Shown piece by piece: positions 55,201 to 64,000 of a stretch of 64,000 nt of DNA (within the stretch, counting starts at the first letter, position 1; each line of letters starts with the position of its first letter). The DNA comes from Bigelowiella natans CCMP2755 (Eukaryota; Cercozoa; Chlorarachniophyceae). The stretch spans positions 78,429 through 142,428 of the forward strand of contig ADNK01000490.1 of NCBI GenBank assembly GCA_000320545.1, read 5' to 3'. Made by a program: the position numbers and the translations under genes. The notes below the pieces were generated by a model, which was not told the origin of the DNA, did not search any database, and saw only the letters and a list, made by a program, of their open reading frames with translations.

Positions 55201-57884
55201 ATGCAAAAACTTTGTCCTTTACGTATATGTAGGAAGCAAGAGGAGAAGTGGTGGGAATGGTGAATGATAGCAGCCATGGCAAGCTCGAAGACGACGGATG
55301 AAAAATATGTATATGTGTTGTTCCTACTACAACATTATCAATGCTAAGTGCATTGCAGTCTTTGAGTTCTCACCGGCTTCGGGGAATGCTGCTTCTTGGC
55401 GATGAACTTGCAAAGGTGATATGCAACCTACCACGGCGAAAAAGGATGGTTGATGATGAGAATGAGGGACATAACGAGATATTATAACGAAAAGCGAGTA
55501 GCCACGGTACGCTAGAGAGAAAGAGGAAAACGAATAACAGAAGGGGGGGGGGGGGGGGGGGTGACGGAGGAGTTCATAAATTCAACCCCTATTACAAGCC
55601 CCTTGCTACTTTGTTTCGAGTCTCTTCTATCATCTTCTAAGCTATAAAATGTAGTAAGGAGCAGCAGCCGTGATGGTGAATAAATAAGCACACATGAAGG
55701 GCTACGATATTGAAGATGATGATAATATGACTGCAGGGAGATGACAAATGATGATGATGCTAATGATGCTGATGATGCTGATGATGACGACGGATGATGA
55801 CTATGATGATGATGATGACGGATGATGATAACGGCGGCGGTACCAAAGTCGTTTGTGTCTCCGCCTTCTGGGAGAAACCGAACCCTGTTGTCATTGTTGT
55901 TGATGTTGATGATGGATGATGGGGGATGATGGATGATAGCAACGATGTAGGAATGACTACAATGACCATTATGACGACTACATCATTCAACGAAATTGAT
56001 GAAAGGTAATTATTTGATGATGTGCATGGTGCACGGATGAATGGATGGATGGATGGAAGGGGAATAGCATGTTGGCAAAGCTATGCGCCTCTCTCACTCT
56101 CTTATCACCCGCGAGTTTCCAGTGGCCGCTAGGCGTAAGATAGATGTTGCAAGGAGATACGTGGCCATGGATCAAACGTCCTGATGTGTGCAAAAATTCC
56201 AGGCATTCTACTAGTTGCCGCAATCCGTTCTTCACGTCCAAGTGCGTGATCTGGACCTAAAGAGGGGGGAAGGTTGGTGTCAAGGGTTTGGCGTATCTAC
56301 CTTCTTCTGCAACCGCTACTACTGCTGTCGGGGCATGTTCTGTCTATGAAAGTGAAGATATGGCGACGGGGAAAAACAATGCTCTCTTCCTTGAATATTT
56401 GTACATTAGCCAGGTGGGCTGGGAGTTGTAGCGATGTTGACCCTAAGTAAGGAAAGAAGGAGATGTTTGGAATATTCCGCAATGGCAAGTATAGGGAGAT
56501 GATAAGGGAAGGAGGATTCTCGATAGCTCAATATTCATAGTATGAAAATGCGTAGTCTATATGCTGCAGATATGCCCATCATTACCGTTGCCCTTTCCAT
56601 CCTTGCCCTCTGCTGCCGCTCCGGGAACAACCTACGGAGAAGAGCAAGATTCAAAACGCCACCTCTTTCGTCTCCTTCTCTTGGGGCTTCGAGAAGGGAA
56701 AAATAAATAAATAAATAAATCGAAAGAAACAGGTGTGAAGAAGCATATTCTCTGAAGTAACCCCTTCGATCCCACGGGTGTCGCCAAGTAAGTTTGCTAG
56801 TGAACACACCTTATAGCAAGGATGTAAGTATAAAAATAATCACCACTGTATGCAAGAGTCACAAAAAGTCACATATATTCTGTCCTTAAAGCATGGTGAA
56901 CAAAATAATATACGTGAATGATACTACTGCTGCTATTCTCCTACTCCTCCTCAACCCCTCCTCCTCCTACTCCTTCTTCTCGTACTACTACTACTACCAC
57001 TACTACTACTACTATTTCTACCACAGGCTCCGTAACGAACACCAAAGCACCTAGAAGAAAGGAAAACAAAATATTAAGACAACACCTCCATCTCGCACAT
57101 CTCGCAAAATACCCATCATCACTACAGAAAATCTCATATCATTTGTATTCAGGTTATATCGAGAAGAATATGGAGCACCAAATGTCCATTTTTATATAAT
57201 ATTTACGACTAGAGTTATAAATTGAAGTACTATATATTATATTATTCCTTTTCGTTAACAATTTATATTATTTTACAGAGCACCTAAATTTTAGTAATAA
57301 AATACTGATAATCAACAACAAAATCAAGAGCCACGCACTTCTATCTTCGCAAGGAGCACGTTTAACATCCAATACGTGCGGATGTCTGAGCTTGGTCAAG
57401 ATCGATGCATCCTTCTTAATCACCTGAAATCACCGCGAGAGTGATTTTTTGCACGTGTAATTTTTGTAAATGATCAATATATGCACATGTAAATATATCA
57501 CCCACCTTCTCCCAAAGTTCGTCGCGACCTACCCTTGGAATGCTCTGCAATTTAATCAAGAAAATGACAATATAATAAATGAGATAAATACGTATGGTGG
57601 TAGGGGATTGACGATGATGATAATGGCGATGATGATGATGGTGATGGTGATGATAATGATCACAACCTTCTTCTGAATGAGGAAGATTGACACTTGCTTC
57701 TTCGATTTACGGTCTCTTCCAGGGAATATCTGAATGCAAGTGGCTACGTGGGTGGATCATAATCATACAGCGACTACTCTACATCGCCAATAAGGACTTC
57801 ATCATACACCTGCCAAAGCATTCCAACGCCGCCCGAGGCTGCTTTAGACCGATCCCAGTCATAGTGTTTCAGCAGCTGGTTCAT
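47569..57884 (-). CDS. SCY1-like pseudokinase (SCYL2 type), clathrin-traffic protein
   Basis: A gene of more than twenty exons. Confirmed 5' exons: 57884-57810 (ATG), 57729-57667, 57544-57506, 57423-57339, 57050-57022, 56809 onward; then the kinase-like exon starting near 56259; terminal exon ends in TAG at 47569. SCY1-like proteins are catalytically weak or dead kinases with HEAT repeats; SCYL2 binds clathrin and adaptors at the TGN and endosomes. Visible in order: AASGGVGMLWQ (glycine loop), LTKLRHPHVLDVK, LVFVTEPVVCSLANLLG, LRQLVECLEFLHTSGRLIHG then HVSPCNIYL (HGH in place of HRD), WKLAGFGFSQ (GFG in place of DFG), MLAVDPTHRASLKGFLSSEY, then helical HEAT-type segments (GVWTQLIDGYELNTIFFQ). 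The C-terminal tail is Gly/Ser/Asn-rich with repeated acidic hydrophobic motifs (DPFGDFG, DPFDMGFF, MDDFLGG, MMDDLF, DVLDFL, terminal DILDFLN), as expected for clathrin/adaptor binding. Exons between about 56.2 and 48 kb were only partly joined. Confidence 0.8.
51036..51090. repeat. (AT)n microsatellites in SCYL2-like gene
   Basis: Two adjacent AT runs with short interruptions. A compound (AT)n-(GT)n-(GC)n run lies at about 52168-52258 in another intron of the same gene, and a run of more than fifteen Gs at about 55545-55561. Confidence 0.85.
51541..51624. repeat. 42-base tandem duplication
   Basis: Two nearly identical copies of a 42-base unit (51541-51582 and 51583-51624), differing only at the last few bases. 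All three minus-strand frames contain stops, so it lies in an intron of the SCYL2-like gene. The near identity points to a recent duplication. Confidence 0.9.
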
Positions 57885-58699
57885 TATTGTTGTATGATTC
57901 ATTCGAATGCCGTCATGATATATGATAGTAATCTCTATTTGGGAAAAAGATGGAAAATCTAAGGTGGTAAGACGTAGATGCCTTGCTGGCCACTTTCATA
58001 TCTACTAGTAGTCTATTCTCTTTAAGCGCGGACTTCCTTTCCGAAACCCATTATAGTGATAAAATAGAACTATTCTGACAAGTACCGCGTTCCCCATCTA
58101 CGAAGAAGAAGGACTTCGGGTGGCTTCCCTCGAGAATGCCTGCAAGGAAGTGGCGGAAGAACAAGCTTCGCGATCGGCCCGATCAATTCAGATACAAACA
58201 ATGTGTGATCATAGGGACAAACTGTCATTTCCCCAAGAGTTTTCATTATGCGACATGATTCCCGTCCTTATCTCGCCAAACATTACGACACAACAAAAAG
58301 GACCTGGTTCTCTACACGATACATGGGCGCCTGAGAGTCTGAATCATGTTTTCAGTGGTTCGCAGGCTGACAATTTATCATGCGGGAAACTTCTATTAGG
58401 CGACGATCTCCAAGCTAAAGAGTGCATATGTGTTGTCGCATGTAACAAAACCGATGGGATTTTAGGAAATATCTAAGGAGAAGAGCTGTCTCATAAGGTT
58501 TCGCCTCGTAGTCACAATTCGAGAGAGAATTATTAGAAGAAAGATCCCATCCCCCCTTGCCTTTCAGAACACCTCTACCGTCCTCTACCGTCCTTCCTCA
58601 CAATCTAGAACAGAAGAAACCGTCCCGGTCCCAACCTCTAGTTAGTCTAAAAGAAGAAATTCCCCCTTATTCTTTTTTTAGAGTCTATAGGAGTCAGGG
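57885..58699. other. Divergent intergenic spacer with possible exon
   Basis: Upstream region shared by the SCYL2-like gene and the SAP-PADR1 gene. A plus-strand frame, open from about 58060 to its stop at 58476, has coding-like composition (ENACKEVAEEQASRSARS, then LNHVFSGSQADNLSCGK) but no ATG near its start. It might be a terminal exon of an unseen gene, or chance. Confidence 0.35.
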
Positions 58700-59248
58700 A
58701 TGGAAGAAGGCGCGGAGCAGCAACAGCCGCAGCAACGAAACAACGGAGTTGTTCTGGACGAGGAAGCTATTTTCTTCAAACAAGAGCAGCGAAGAGAGAC
58801 TGCAGCACGGCGGAAGCGGAGACGTGCGGAAGAGAAGACTGAACAGGTCAAGCGCCTTAAATCTCAGGAGGGGAAAGCAGATGAATCCGACAAGAAGTTC
58901 CTGGAGTGTTTGAAGAAGTTGAAAGTGAAAGAACTCAAAGTCTTATGCGAAAGTAACTATCTCTTCAAGTCCGGTTCCAAGCCTCAATTGATTGAGCGCA
59001 TTTTCTCCACGAAGAAGCACGGGGGCGCTGGCCCGTGTCCAAATTGTGCGCACAATCTGTTTATCTTCTACAATAAAAGAACCCATGACCCAAACAGCGT
59101 GGAGTGCAGAAATACCAGTCTTTACGGAGAATCCTGCACCTACAATGCTAAAATTACACGTTCAAACAAGGCTACTGTACTCAGCCACAAGTTGAGAGAT
59201 ACCAAAGACGGTTTCCTCCTATCTGTCGGCATCACCCTTGACCAGTAG
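58700..59248 (+). CDS. Small SAP plus PADR1-type zinc domain protein
   Basis: A single-exon gene of 182 residues starting at an ATG preceded by a purine-rich context. Residues 20-60 are a basic, glutamate-rich helix that could enter the nucleus (ARRKRRRAEEKTEQVKR). Residues about 66-105 are a SAP-like helix pair (LKKLKVKELKVLCESNYLFK then GSKPQLIERI), a DNA-binding element. Residues 113-146 carry four cysteines (Cys113, Cys116, Cys136, Cys146) in PCPNC...EC...GESC, matching the PADR1 zinc-ribbon of PARP1 in order and in the last spacing (x9), though the middle spacing is longer. In PARP1, SAP/PADR1 lies before the catalytic part; here no WGR or ADP-ribosyl transferase domain follows, so it is a stand-alone nuclear DNA- or PARP-related factor. 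Confidence 0.75.
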   Translation: MEEGAEQQQPQQRNNGVVLDEEAIFFKQEQRRETAARRKRRRAEEKTEQVKRLKSQEGKADESDKKFLECLKKLKVKELKVLCESNYLFKSGSKPQLIERIFSTKKHGGAGPCPNCAHNLFIFYNKRTHDPNSVECRNTSLYGESCTYNAKITRSNKATVLSHKLRDTKDGFLLSVGITLDQ

Positions 59249-61066
59249 CAGTTGATTAATAAATACTGCTGCTGCTGCTCTGTGTTCTATGGTGAGAGAA
59301 GTAATTCCTGCGTATTTTAAGCATACCATATTATTTTCATTTGAAGCAATATTCCACTTGGTGACAAAAGCGTATGAATAGAGTTAGTTCTTAGCTCGTA
59401 TTACAAAATGGAGACCATTGTCTTCGAAACACCCCAGTACAGCTTCCTTCTTGTGCCAATCAAGTTTGTCTCTTGCGGCATTTTTTGAAAGGAGAGAATA
59501 AGTTCGGCTTGTCATGGTTGAAATGAATTTGCACTTGCAACTCTTGCAACTCTTACATCTATTCCCCCCTCCCCCATCAAATGCATTCACAATCAATCAT
59601 TCAAAAATAACGATGCACGCTGTACATATTCCTAATATTCTACCAACAAAATACCAGTAGTCCTTATTCCAAGATATCACTCCTGTGGTGATTTATACAG
59701 TCTTCGTTTATACAGAGATCATTATTTAAATGATTAAACCATATTATCGGTACGCGTGCTATTCTGTGCGCGTGCAAGAATGCTACTTTTAATACCGACT
59801 TCGTAGACCTCAACTCTACAACAACAAACTAAACATCACCTTGTAGCAGGTCGAACAAAATTAGCGAAACCTTGCTCTTGCAATGGTGCCTTGAAAGCCA
59901 TAAGATCATAGCGTGCAATATACCTCAATAATGATGAGAGAAATGTTTGCCTTTGTTCAACTACTCATTGTTATTCTTTACCGATGCAGTAGATAAACTC
60001 GTGCAATCCAACATAATTAAATTCAATAAAATTTTAATCCAATGGTAGATACGTACTATGCACGCATCTGGCCGACCTGTAATGCTCTGCTCTGGCTAGC
60101 TGGTGAGCTGCGCAGCTAGCTATATGATACAAGCTTAGAGGGGGAATGCGCGACGCGCCCGTTGCAGAAAGCAAAATAGAGAAAGGCGGGCGTTTCATCA
60201 TCGCTCACATCTGGATGTACATGCTAATAATCGTATCAAGCCTACTACATGTCACATCGAATGTAGCTCTAGAGCTAGATGGAGTGAATCTGCCATAGCT
60301 AGCATAGCTAGATAGTTATGTCTAGAGTTCAACCGCACATGCGTACTACGACTTGGCGACCTTGCTAGCTGGTAAACGCTACGGACCGCCCGGCTAATGT
60401 GTCCACCACCATCTTACGAGCAACACCAGCAGTGCTAGTGTGTGGATGAATAGCCAGAGGAATGCTAGCATGCTAGCATATTTGCATGTTATGCAGAATA
60501 ATCTCGTAATATCAAGAGTCTCACGAGTCAAGAGCACGCAGCATTATGATGAATTGACTGCGTTGCATGTGACGTACAGCTGCAATGCATGAACACGTAC
60601 AAGGAACAATCTACTAATGCTGGGATATATCACTATGTATATGGCATTGTACGCTAGGCGCTATTTCCGATCTATGTCTATGATCACCATATTTTCACAT
60701 GAAACAAACCCCAAGAACAAGGCGAAAGGAACAAGCTTGGTAAGGCACACACATACTTCACGGGGCGAGAATTGTTTGCGCTCACTAAAATTTAAATAGG
60801 TTCAAATTTTCCCCATTCATGAAAATGTGACTTACAATTTATAGTTGTATATTAGTAAACGCATTACACATATCTCATACACGAATTTTATCGTGTTCTT
60901 TTCGTCCTTACAGATATAAAGAAGGTAAGTAGCAGTTGTAACATTGTTCACATTAAGGACAAGGAAAACAAAAATGAATACTATTGTATACGTAATATTG
61001 AATGAGACTTCCTAAGATAATTGGTTGGAACGGGCACAGACATCATATTAGGCAGTCACAGCTTCT
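59249..61066. other. Intergenic region with palindrome-rich island
   Basis: No gene recognised. A short minus-strand frame at 59384-59596 has a GC-rich cysteine stretch but no partner. The island at about 60060-60620 has many CTAGC words, with TGCTAGCA at 60463-60470 and 60471-60478. Confidence 0.55.
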
Positions 61067-63730
61067 TCAAGTCTTCTTTTGTGGTGGCTTCAAGGCTTCG
61101 AGCTTTATGCTTTGGTTGCTATACGCCCGCACCGTAAACTTGCGATGCACCTGTTATTATTATTACCGAAGGGGTTGTTAAGTCAGTGCCAGATCGATGA
61201 TTGCGCACTCTTCCTTTTGTTTATGCGTCTATTATAAGTGTATACATACACACACCAACACACACACACACACACACATACACACACGTAAACGGGCTAT
61301 TTGGTGTATATCACCTTTGGATGGAAGGTAGAAACCAGGACCGTGTAAGCTGTGAGCTCCCCTTTCCGGAAGTATTGAGGTAAGGTAACTTCGCAGGTCA
61401 CCTCTCGGGAGTAAACATAGCCCCTTGGGTTGGATTTCAACTTCTTGCCGCTCTTCGATCGGGACACGCGCCTGCCCCTATTTTGATAGATCTCAATGGC
61501 AATGGCGGCCTTTTTCATCTGCTTGCCTGTTTCTGGGTCGAACTTCCCGCGCGCATCTTCCTGGGCTAAGTTGAGTACAACTGTCGTCGCCCCTGGCTTG
61601 AGGCAGGTGAGGTGGAACTGCGGCGACCTGTGTACGCTCACATTGTTCGTGCACCCACCGTCGTTGGTGTCATCCCATTCGCCAAAGTAGGGAGTTTTGG
61701 GGATCCACCCGGCCTCTGGTTCGAAGAATCTGCAGATGTAAATGTCCTCGAAGTGTATAGTGAAGTCCCTGAAGCTCATCCAGAAGGCCCCGTCGTCGGC
61801 CGAGACGAACTTTTTGTTCGTTCTCATCTCCACGATTTTCTGGTACCTACGTGTCCATTTGGGGCTTTCGTCGCTCCAGTCCCCCGTCCACTCTTTCCTC
61901 CCCCACGGGTTTCGGAGCCGTATGAGGTTGATGCCGGTATCGAGCTGAAACATATCGAGGATGGAGTAGGCATGGCCTTGAACAATGCCCCAATACGACG
62001 CATTCGCCTCTGAGTCAGAACCAGAGGGAGTGCCGGCGCCCATCAAGAAGCCCTGCTGGTGGTAGTTGATAAGGGTTTGCCAGAGACTTCCGTCGCTGAT
62101 CTTGGCTTTTGTGACATCCTTGGTCATGTCGTATCTCGACGATATCCCGTTGGTCATGTCCACGAGCGCCTGGTCAACAAACCCTGCCTCAATCGCCTCG
62201 TAGCAAGTGTGGAGCTTTGCGTAGGCCTTCTCCAAGAGCATCACCCAGAGCTCGGTATTGTTCTCGCTGCGGGCGAAGACAGGGCGGTTGTACCTGTTTA
62301 CTAGGAAGGTGTCGTCCACAGTGACAACCTTGAGCTCGTTGTTCTTGAAGAACCGAACCGAGTAGAGGCCATTTTTCGAGTCCGTGTTGAGGAAGACGCT
62401 CTCCAGTCGCTTACGGTGCTGGGAGAGCACTGCAATAGCCGAGAGGAACCAGCAATCACCCAGTGCTCCCTGTCGTATATCACTTGGCTCGATATCATCC
62501 TCGAAGAGATGGGGCGTTTTCCCCTGCTTCTTGAGGAGCTCTGAGATCGACACCCACTTATATTTAGACCAGTTCTTGTGGCGGGGCTTGTTCGTGTTGA
62601 TGTATAGAGCGCTCTTTCCCTGCTCCCTTTTCGGTCCAAACTCTGGGTCTTTCCTGCCCTTCCACTCCCTCTCCACCCTCGACGTCGGGTCGGGTATCTC
62701 CATCTCGCCGCCATCGGTGTCCGGCAGTACTATGTACTGGTTCCGCTTCATCAAGGCCTTTCGTCGCTTCTCCTTCTCCCGTTTTTTCTTCGCTTTCTCC
62801 TCCATCTCGCGTTGAGGCGTATTTTTCTCTCGAGCTCCTCCCTCTTCTTGCGCTCGGCGGCCTCCTTCTCCCTCTTTTGCATCTCGAGGAGTTTCTTTTG
62901 TTCCCGCATCTTCCGCTCAAATTCTTCCATCTTTTCCTTCTCGAGCTTTTGCTGCTCCAGTCGCTTCCTTTCCTCCTCCTCTTTTCGTTTGTTCTCCTCG
63001 AGCTTTCTCTCATAGGCCTCGCGCTCACGCTTCTCTCGCTCTTCTTGTTCCTTCTGCTCTTTCTCAAGCCTCTCGAGCTCCTTTCGCCGCTCCTCCTCCT
63101 CCTTTTCCTGCCTTTTCCTCTCTTGTTCCTGGCGGATTCGCTCCTGCTCGACTCTTCGGGCCTCCTCCTCTGCCAGCCGGTTTGCAATCTCGGGGTCTAG
63201 CCCAATAATGTCCTTGTCCTGCTGATTCTCGTTCTGCTTTCGGCGGCGCTCCTTGAGGTATTTGCGGAAGGCCACCTCTATGGCGACGTATTCCAACGTG
63301 GACGTGTTCATAACGCGGAACTCATCCGCCGTGATCTCCAGGCCGCGCTCTGGTTGGATTTTTTATGTTTGTGTGTGGGTGTTGCGTGTCGAGGGTGTCG
63401 GTGAGACAATGCGAGAGTGATAATTGTAGCAACTACACTACCTTGGAGCATGTTCGCCACGAGACTGGTATTCGTCTTCTTCTCCCCTAGAATGATGATG
63501 ATGATAATGATGATAAGGATGTGGATTATGATTGAGATGACGATGATGATGATCATGATTATTATTATTATCATTATTATTATTATCATGGAGGCAAACC
63601 ATAGCGCACAGGACAATGGATAGTGAAGATCATAGAAAAGAGGAGCGAGGGTAGGACTCAGCAGCAGGTAAAAGATCTATTTCCTTCGGCCTCTTCTACC
63701 TTCCGCTCTGGAGATTATGTTGACGACGCT
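61067..63730 (-). CDS. Calpain-type cysteine protease, apparent single-base frameshift
   Basis: Exons seen: 63730-63700, 63486-63442, 63349-61315 and 61150-61067 (stop TGA); the 5' end probably lies beyond the window. Calpains are calcium-dependent cytosolic proteases. The C2 catalytic core is intact: Cys in QGALGDCWFLSA, His in GHAYSIL and Asn in LRNPWG. Before it lies a long Glu/Lys/Arg coiled coil (EEEERRKELERLEKEQKEQE). After it comes a C2L/domain-III-like region (FHLTCLKPGATTVVLNLAQ). There is no EF-hand (PEF) domain. Within the large exon, near 62820, the coiled-coil frame and the protease frame differ by one base; no GT-AG intron is available to bridge it. A single extra A in the run of five As at about 62821-62825 would restore one frame, so an assembly or sequencing error is more likely than a pseudogene. 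The last intron holds an (AC)n microsatellite at about 61253-61288. Confidence 0.88.
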
Positions 63731-64000
63731 CTGGACGAGAAATCTATAGCATGAGGAGCACACCAATCATGATCGATATTGCTTGTGATTTATTACAATA
63801 AAGCGGAGTAGGAGGAGGATGAGTGTGAAAACAGTCATTTATTAGGAAAGCGGGGTGTGTCGGCCGGTTGCGGCCGCAGCAAGGCTGAGGAACCATCCCC
63901 CCCCCCCAACCCCCCTATCATTAATACGATGTGATACTACCTGGTGAACAGCAAATATCGAAAAGATTCGTAGAAATTCAGTTTGATCGCTTCCTATAAC
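63731..64000. other. Right window edge, probably upstream calpain sequence
   Basis: The calpain frame entering at 63730 is in an internal exon (acceptor directly upstream), so more coding exons must lie to the right. Within this edge I see a C-run at 63897-63908 and a GC-rich stretch but no exon that joins with the right phase. Confidence 0.45.

Overview
This is nuclear DNA from a eukaryote with many introns. I was able to follow sixteen protein-coding genes by joining exons at GT-AG sites and checking that reading phase is kept across each junction. Several genes are split into very small exons (28 to 60 bases). Their introns, and some flanks, are loaded with (CT)n, (AC)n, (AT)n, (ATC)n and (AGT)n microsatellites. 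The organism is probably an alga or protist with a secondary (complex) plastid. One gene is a plastid-lipid-associated protein (PAP/fibrillin) whose leader looks like a signal peptide followed by a transit peptide, and at least two other proteins have similar signal-plus-basic/Ser-rich leaders. The thioredoxin reductase ends in Cys-Gly-Gly-Gly-Lys-Cys-Gly, the C-terminal redox motif known from Plasmodium. With canonical spliced introns this points to the apicomplexan-chromerid side of the alveolates, but I treat that as inference; a stramenopile or other complex alga is not excluded.

Layout, left to right: a minus-strand gene for an unknown protein with a signal/transit-like leader (798-3382); a plus-strand PQ-loop membrane protein in ten exons (3912-6857); a plus-strand PAP/fibrillin protein in 33 exons (8846-17370); a plus-strand small secreted or plastid-targeted protein (18691-20090); a minus-strand ER-lumen protein with signal peptide and RDEL end (20850-21677); a plus-strand single-exon zinc-less sirtuin (22070-23275); a minus-strand B-box protein (24751-25593); a minus-strand membrane-anchored coiled-coil protein (27166-27846); a plus-strand unknown gene with an apparent frameshift in a poly-G run (28931-30924); a plus-strand Q/H/S-rich low-complexity protein (31512-34917); minus-strand thioredoxin reductase in 18 exons (35545-40633); a minus-strand secreted propeller-like protein (42273-43213); two MITE-like elements with TA target duplications (43260-43764 and 44095-44442); a plus-strand C2H2 zinc-finger gene (45205-46476); a long minus-strand SCY1-like pseudokinase of the SCYL2 type (47569-57884); a plus-strand SAP-PADR1 protein (58700-59248); and a minus-strand calpain (61067-63730, probably continuing to the right) with one apparent single-base frameshift.

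The genes do not form one pathway. What they share is targeting and membrane traffic: plastid lipid bodies (fibrillin), redox control (thioredoxin reductase), ER (RDEL protein), lysosome/vacuole-type transport (PQ-loop) and clathrin traffic (SCYL2-like). Between genes lie islands very rich in short palindromes (TGCA, CTAG, CATG, GATC), with the core TGCTAGCA recurring in almost every island. I did not see this core in any exon I traced.
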